From Anaerohabitans sp036788095 (GTDB lineage Bacteria > Zhuqueibacterota > Zhuqueibacteria > Residuimicrobiales > Residuimicrobiaceae): 28,958 nt of DNA. The first letter of the stretch is position 1. Each line of letters starts with the position of its first letter. The notes beneath the pieces are model-generated. The model was not told the origin of the DNA and ran no database searches. It saw nothing but the letters and a program-made list of their open reading frames with translations. This document shows positions 24,798-28,958 of this stretch, piece after piece. The stretch spans positions 1 through 28,958 of the forward strand of contig DAIQOA010000040.1 of assembly GCA_036788095.1 (NCBI GenBank), in the 5' to 3' direction. A program made the position numbers and the translations under genes.

Positions 24798-24953
24798 GGA
24801 TTCCGCCTTGTCGATGTAATAACGACCTCGCCCCTGTGCGCGGCCGCAAGGACTGCAAAAAAAAAACACTCTTTTGAAGACGCCGGCCTTCAGGCCTGAT
24901 CCGAGAAAAAGAGATCCAATACGGTTCTTCCCCTGCCCGCGGACGCCGTCCGG

Positions 24954-26018
24954 CTACAACGCCTCGGTGATCAGGGCGCCCATCTCGCTGGTGGACACCA
25001 CGCGGTCGCCCTGCGCGGCGATATCGCGCGTTCGATAGCCGGCCTCCAGCACCCGGTTGATGGCGGTCTCCACCTCTTCCGCCTCTTGCGAACGGCCAAA
25101 GGAATAACGCAGCATCATGGCCACGGAGGCGATCATGGCGATGGGATTGGCGATGTTCTTTCCTGCGATATCGGGCGCTGAACCATGCACCGGTTCATAC
25201 ATGGCGGAACCGGTCCCTAAACTGGCCGAGGGCAACATGCCCAGAGAGCCGGTGAGCATGGAGGCCTCATCGCTAAGAATATCGCCGAACAAATTTTCAG
25301 TGAGGATCACGTCGAATTGCCGCGGATTGCGCACCAGTTGCATGGCGCAATTGTCGACGTAATAATGATCCAGGGCGATATCCGGATATCTCGACGCCAC
25401 CTGCAGCACGATTTTGCGCCAGAACTGAGAGACCTCCAGCACATTGGCCTTGTCCACAGAGGTCACTTTTTTACCGCGTTTGGCCGCTGCCTCAAAGGCG
25501 GTTTGGGCAATGCGCTCCACCTCATGACGACGATAGACCATGGTGTTGAACCCCATCTCTTGCTGCAGACCGCGGGGTTCGCCGAAATAGAGCCCGCCGG
25601 TCAGCTCACGCACGATGAGCAGATCAATGTCGCGCACCACCTCTTCTTTGAGGCTTGATGCGTTGATCAGGCTGGGATAGATTTTCGCCGGCCGCAAATT
25701 GGCATAGAGGCCCAACTCGGCGCGCAACCCCAGCAACCCCTTCTCCGGCCGTTTGTCGGAGGGCAGGCTGTCATAGCGGGGATGGCCGATGGCAGCCAGC
25801 AGCACCGCATCCGCCTGTCGGCACGTCTGCAGGGTGGATGCGGGCAACGGGGTGTCGAACTGTTCAATGGCCACACCGCCCACTTTGGCCTGGTTCAGCT
25901 GCAGCTGAAAACGATTTTTCAACGCAACAGCCTGCAGCACTTTGAGCGCTTCAGCCATGACTTCGGGACCAATGCCGTCACCCGGCAGCACGGCGATGGT
26001 GTACTTTTCTTTTTTCAT
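24954..26018 (-). CDS. leuB: 3-isopropylmalate dehydrogenase
   Basis: The 354-residue enzyme oxidises and decarboxylates 3-isopropylmalate with NAD+ to 2-ketoisocaproate. It shows LPGDGIGPEV (11-20), RPEKGLLGLRAELGLYANLRP as the substrate-specificity region (90-110), RELTGGLYFGEPRG (137-150), the metal-binding DEASMLTGSLGMLPSASLG (250-268) and EPVHGSAPDIAGKNIANP (275-292). These fit LeuB rather than isocitrate or tartrate dehydrogenase. The ATG at 26018 has AGGAG seven bases upstream and follows leuA by 69 bases. Because cimA comes next, the same enzyme probably also oxidises methylmalate in the citramalate route. leuC and leuD, needed between LeuA or CimA and LeuB, are not in the window. Confidence 0.96.
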   Translation of the reverse strand: MKKEKYTIAVLPGDGIGPEVMAEALKVLQAVALKNRFQLQLNQAKVGGVAIEQFDTPLPASTLQTCRQADAVLLAAIGHPRYDSLPSDKRPEKGLLGLRAELGLYANLRPAKIYPSLINASSLKEEVVRDIDLLIVRELTGGLYFGEPRGLQQEMGFNTMVYRRHEVERIAQTAFEAAAKRGKKVTSVDKANVLEVSQFWRKIVLQVASRYPDIALDHYYVDNCAMQLVRNPRQFDVILTENLFGDILSDEASMLTGSLGMLPSASLGTGSAMYEPVHGSAPDIAGKNIANPIAMIASVAMMLRYSFGRSQEAEEVETAINRVLEAGYRTRDIAAQGDRVVSTSEMGALITEAL

Positions 26019-26087
26019 TCGTCTCCTATCGGCCGGCCGCTGCAGCCGGGCGCAGGGTCCATCCCCGCGGCAGCAAAGCCGGAATTT

Positions 26088-27611
26088 TCAACTGGGTTTG
26101 ATCGCGCCTTGAATGCGATTGAGCGCATGCAGATAGGCGCGGATGCTCGCTTCGATGACGTCGGTGCTGACGCCGCGGCCCAAATAAATCGCGTCCTGAT
26201 ATTTCAACCGAACTACGACATTGCCCATGGCGTCCTGACCGCCGGTCACGGCGCGCAGAGAATACTCCTCCAGCGAGACCGGAAGATCGACCATACGATC
26301 GATGGCCTTGTAGGCCGCGTCCACCGGGCCGTCTCCCACCGCCGCCTCGCGGAGCACCTCATCGCCTTTTTTCAGAGTGATGGTGGCCGTAGGCAGCAAA
26401 CTGTTGCCGCTCAGAATGTGAAAGTAGTCCAGTTGATAGACCTCTTCCGCTTCACGGGCGGCGCCGCTGACCAAGGCGACAAGATCCTCATCGTACACCT
26501 CTTTCTTGCGGTCCGCCACCTCGAGAAAGCGCTGATAGACATGATCCAATTCCGTCGCACTCAACGCATAGCCCAACTCCGCCAGGCGGTTCTGCAGTCC
26601 GTGCCGGCCTGAATGGCGGCCGAGAACGATCCGGTTGGAATCCAAGCCCACTTCATGGGGCGTCATGATCTCATAGGTGCCGGCGTCCTTGAGCACCGCA
26701 TCCTGATGGATGCCGGACTCGTGCGCAAAGGCGTTGCTGCCGACGATCGCCTTGTTCGGCTGCACCGGAATCCCCATCATGCTCGACACCATGCGGCTGG
26801 TGCGGGTGATCTCGTGCGTGTCGACGCCGGTTTGGCAGCCGAACAGATCCTGGCGCACTCTGATGGCCATCACCACCTCTTCGAGCGAGGCGTTGCCCGC
26901 CCGTTCCCCGATGCCGTTGACAGTCACCTCCACCTGCTGCGCGCCATTGCGCACCGCAGCCAACGTGTTGGCGACAGCCAATCCCAGATCGTTATGACAG
27001 TGCACGCTCAGGATCGCCTTGTCGATGTTAGGCACCGCGTTGCGGATCTCTTTGATCAACCCGCCAAAGTGTTCCGGAATCGCATAGCCGACGGTATCCG
27101 GAATATTGATGACCGTGGCGCCGGCGTCGATGGCCGCCTCGACGATGCGGAAGAGAAACTCTCTGCCGGTGCGCGCCGAGTCCTCGGGAGAGAACTCGAC
27201 CATTTCACAGTAGCGCCGGGCGCGGCGGATGCCCGCCAGCGCCATGGCCAGAACCTCATCCTCTGACTTGCGGAATTTTTTTTCCAGATGAATTTTCGAG
27301 GTGGCCACAAACACATGGATGCAGGGCCGTTCCGCCTTTTTCAGCGCCTCGCCGGCCGCATCGATGTCCTTGTCGATGCAGCGGGCCAGGGCGACGATTT
27401 TAGCGCCGCGCACATTTTCAGCGATCTGCTGCACCCCGTCGAACTGCGCCTGCGAGGAGACGGGAAATCCGGCTTCGATCGCATCCACTTTGAGCCGGGC
27501 CAACTGATAGGCAATGGCCAGTTTTTCCGCCACTCCCAGACTGGCGCCCGGCGATTGCTCGCCGTCGCGCAACGTGGTGTCGAACACAAAAATACGCTTG
27601 GAGTCCATCAT
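26088..27611 (-). CDS. leuA: 2-isopropylmalate synthase
   Basis: The 507-residue enzyme condenses 2-ketoisovalerate with acetyl-CoA, the first committed step to leucine. The barrel has FDTTLRDGEQSPGASL (10-25), IEAGFPVSS (45-53), SVHCHNDLGLAVAN (202-215) with the metal-binding histidines, NGIGERAGNASLEE (232-245) and ESGIHQDAVL. The C-terminal part from about 390 is the allosteric domain through which leucine inhibits the family. Two ATGs lie side by side (27611 and 27608) behind AGGAGG; either is possible, the second having the better spacing. Only nine bases separate it from ilvC. It is distinct from the downstream cimA paralogue. Confidence 0.96.
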   Translation of the reverse strand: MMDSKRIFVFDTTLRDGEQSPGASLGVAEKLAIAYQLARLKVDAIEAGFPVSSQAQFDGVQQIAENVRGAKIVALARCIDKDIDAAGEALKKAERPCIHVFVATSKIHLEKKFRKSEDEVLAMALAGIRRARRYCEMVEFSPEDSARTGREFLFRIVEAAIDAGATVINIPDTVGYAIPEHFGGLIKEIRNAVPNIDKAILSVHCHNDLGLAVANTLAAVRNGAQQVEVTVNGIGERAGNASLEEVVMAIRVRQDLFGCQTGVDTHEITRTSRMVSSMMGIPVQPNKAIVGSNAFAHESGIHQDAVLKDAGTYEIMTPHEVGLDSNRIVLGRHSGRHGLQNRLAELGYALSATELDHVYQRFLEVADRKKEVYDEDLVALVSGAAREAEEVYQLDYFHILSGNSLLPTATITLKKGDEVLREAAVGDGPVDAAYKAIDRMVDLPVSLEEYSLRAVTGGQDAMGNVVVRLKYQDAIYLGRGVSTDVIEASIRAYLHALNRIQGAIKPS

Positions 27612-27620
27612 CCGGACCTC

Positions 27621-28610
27621 CTATTTTTTGATCCACGCCATCATGCCGCGCAGAGCGGCGCCGACCGTTTCGATCTGAGAGTTCTGCATCTGGCTGCGCA
27701 GCGCCTGAAAACGGGGCGCTCCCGCTCTGTTCTCCAGGATCCACTCTGTGGCAAAGGATCCGTCCTGAATATCCTGCAGCATCTTTTTCATCGCCTTGCG
27801 GCTTTCCTCGCCGATCACCATGGGGCCGCGCGTCAATCCTCCGAACTCGGCCGTATCGCTGACCGAATAGTACATGCGCGACAGGCCGCCCTCGTAGATC
27901 AAATCGACGATCAGCTTCATCTCATGCAGGCACTCGAAATAGGCGATCTCGGGCGCATAGCCCGCGTCGACCAGGGTTTGAAAGCCGGCGCGGATAAGCT
28001 CGGTCACTCCGCCGCACAGCACCGCCTGTTCGCCGAACAGATCCGTCTCAGTCTCCTCTTTGAACGTGGTTTCGAGAACCCCGGCGCGGGTGCCGCCGAG
28101 CGCCTTGGAATAGGCCAGCGCGATCTCGCGCGCTTTGCCCGACGCATCCTGCTGGATGGCGATCAGATTGGGCACGCCGCGGCCTTCGCGGTACATGCGC
28201 CGCACCAGATGACCCGGACTCTTGGGCGCGATCATGATCACATCCACATCGGCCGGAGGTTGAATCTGATGATAATGAATGTTAAAGCCGTGGGCAAAGG
28301 CCAGCACTTTTCCCGCCTTGAGATTGGGGCGGACGTCCTTCTCATACATCTGCGCCTGCACCTGGTCCGGAACCAGGATCATGATCAGATCCGCCCAGGC
28401 GCAGGCTTCAAACGTGGGCAACACCTTGACCCCGTCTTTTTTCGCCACCTCATGGTGTTCGCTCTCCGCATGCAAACCCACGACCACCTGCACGCCGCTT
28501 TCACTCAAATTCAGCGCATGGGCATGACCCTGGCTGCCATAGCCAATCACCGCCACTTTTTTATTCTTGATCACGGCTAGATCGGCATCCTGCTCATAAT
28601 ACACTTTCAT
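27621..28610 (-). CDS. ilvC: Ketol-acid reductoisomerase (class I)
   Basis: The 329-residue enzyme isomerises and reduces acetolactate (valine, leucine) or acetohydroxybutyrate (isoleucine). The Rossmann loop GYGSQGHAHALNL is at 23-35, catalytic His107 in AFAHGFN, and the Mg2+ ligands Asp190 and Glu194 (DLFGEQAVLCGG), Glu226 and Glu230 (ECLHE) are all present. Length and single knotted domain match class I. The loop after the second strand reads GLHAESEHHEV (45-55), where NADPH enzymes usually have an Arg and Ser-rich GLRxGSxSW; the acidic residues and histidines here may change cofactor preference. The ATG at 28610 has GAGGAGG upstream. It follows ilvN by 61 bases. Confidence 0.97.
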   Translation of the reverse strand: MKVYYEQDADLAVIKNKKVAVIGYGSQGHAHALNLSESGVQVVVGLHAESEHHEVAKKDGVKVLPTFEACAWADLIMILVPDQVQAQMYEKDVRPNLKAGKVLAFAHGFNIHYHQIQPPADVDVIMIAPKSPGHLVRRMYREGRGVPNLIAIQQDASGKAREIALAYSKALGGTRAGVLETTFKEETETDLFGEQAVLCGGVTELIRAGFQTLVDAGYAPEIAYFECLHEMKLIVDLIYEGGLSRMYYSVSDTAEFGGLTRGPMVIGEESRKAMKKMLQDIQDGSFATEWILENRAGAPRFQALRSQMQNSQIETVGAALRGMMAWIKK

Positions 28611-28671
28611 TACAGCCTCCTCGTCTTTTGCTTAGCAGTCCACGGCGGACGGCCGCGGACACTTTATTATT

Positions 28672-28958
28672 TTATTTGGTTTTAAAATTAGAGTCCCGCA
28701 CCATGGCGATCGCAGCGCTGCGCACCAGCTCCTTGATGCCGAAAGGCCGCAGCGTCTCGATGAACGCCGCGATCTTGGCCTCTTGGCCGGTCAGCTCCAG
28801 CATCATGGATTTGGCGCTGATGTCCACTACTTTGGCGCGAAAAATATTGGCGATCGATGAAGCCTCCAGGCGCCGGGCCGGAGGACAATTGATCTTGAGC
28901 AGCACCATGGCGCGGCCGACGTAATCGTTCTCCGTTACATCCGTCACCCGGATAATGT
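28672..28958 (-). CDS. ilvN: Acetolactate synthase small (regulatory) subunit, C-terminal part
   Basis: The window edge cuts this gene: 94 residues to a TAA at 28672 are visible, and the frame continues past 28958. It begins in IIRVTDVTENDYVGRAM, matching the linker after the N-terminal ACT domain of IlvN/IlvH, and continues through KINCPPARRLEASSIANIF and KSMMLELTGQEAKIAAFIE to RPFGIKELVRSAAIAMVRD. This second ACT-like half binds the catalytic subunit. A GTG at 28947 could be mistaken for a start but lies inside this conserved stretch. The catalytic subunit ilvB is expected just upstream, outside the window. The gene may be called ilvH in some systems. Confidence 0.93.
   Translation of the reverse strand, partial: IIRVTDVTENDYVGRAMVLLKINCPPARRLEASSIANIFRAKVVDISAKSMMLELTGQEAKIAAFIETLRPFGIKELVRSAAIAMVRDSNFKTK

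Noticed and set aside
27288..28580. Plus-strand open frame (430 codons) opposite leuA and ilvC
   Set aside because: Same reason: it is a shadow of two intact genes, spanning their junction.
28672..28947. Complete 91-residue protein starting at a GTG
   Set aside because: The conserved IlvN sequence continues upstream of this GTG to the window edge, so it is the end of a longer gene.
1..28958. CRISPR array, insertion sequence, prophage or other mobile element
   Set aside because: No regularly spaced direct repeats, transposase, integrase, phage structural gene or terminal inverted repeats were found; the only hint of transfer is the composition of the C25 gene.

Overview
This window reads as a piece of a bacterial chromosome carrying mostly biosynthetic and nutrient-handling genes. 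Twenty-one of the 23 protein genes recognised, and the one RNA gene, lie on the minus strand. Two proteins (one cut by the left edge, one at 16092-17522) end in the 'PNPFNP' type C-terminal domain used as a type IX secretion sorting signal. That signal, a Gram-negative style lipoprotein and envelope repertoire, a MurE of the diaminopimelate-adding type and a fairly GC-rich sequence suggest a Calditrichota, KSB1 or otherwise FCB-related lineage. The lineage is inference; no marker here fixes the phylum.

Layout, left to right. (1) 1-1016, plus strand: the tail of a secreted T9SS-domain protein and a small CBM9-like protein. (2) 1100-2167, minus: a lone UroD-fold protein, convergent with the CBM9-like gene. 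(3) 2332-5720, minus: a tight operon of a GNAT acetyltransferase, an uncharacterised lipoprotein and a double-NBD sugar ABC ATPase, with a promoter candidate in front and a hairpin terminator behind. (4) 5791-7581: a cation:proton antiporter with a TrkA-N-like tail. (5) 7734-8136: a tmRNA gene (ssrA) with a strong terminator. (6) 8193-10171: sugar ABC permease and lipoprotein substrate-binding protein behind a good sigma70-type promoter; the only sugar ATPase in the window is 4.3 kb further on. (7) 10283-15795: argD, an N-acetylglutamate synthase-like GNAT, murE and a secreted GH13 debranching enzyme, overlapping or closely spaced, so probably one transcript. (8) 16092-17784: a C25 (gingipain-like) peptidase with a T9SS tail, its own promoter and a leader of about 225 nt, visibly lower in GC than its neighbours. 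(9) 17844-20863: argJ-argC-argB. (10) 21015-23024: a large APC-superfamily permease with a soluble tail. (11) 23220-28958: ilvN (cut by the right edge)-ilvC-leuA-leuB-cimA.

The two amino-acid blocks are coherent. ArgJ, ArgB, ArgC and ArgD cover the acetylated route from glutamate to ornithine, with a GNAT that may add an extra source of N-acetylglutamate. IlvN, IlvC, LeuA, LeuB and CimA give common branched-chain steps, leucine synthesis and a threonine-independent (citramalate) entry to isoleucine. The missing partners (ilvB, ilvD, leuC, leuD) are not in the window. The debranching enzyme, CBM9-like protein and sugar ABC parts point to use of polymeric glucans or other sugars.

I found no CRISPR array, insertion sequence, prophage, toxin-antitoxin pair or recognisable new defence system. 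The least explained parts are the lipoprotein-ABC ATPase operon, the split transporter, the low-GC peptidase between argB and argD, and the APC permease with its uncharacterised tail.
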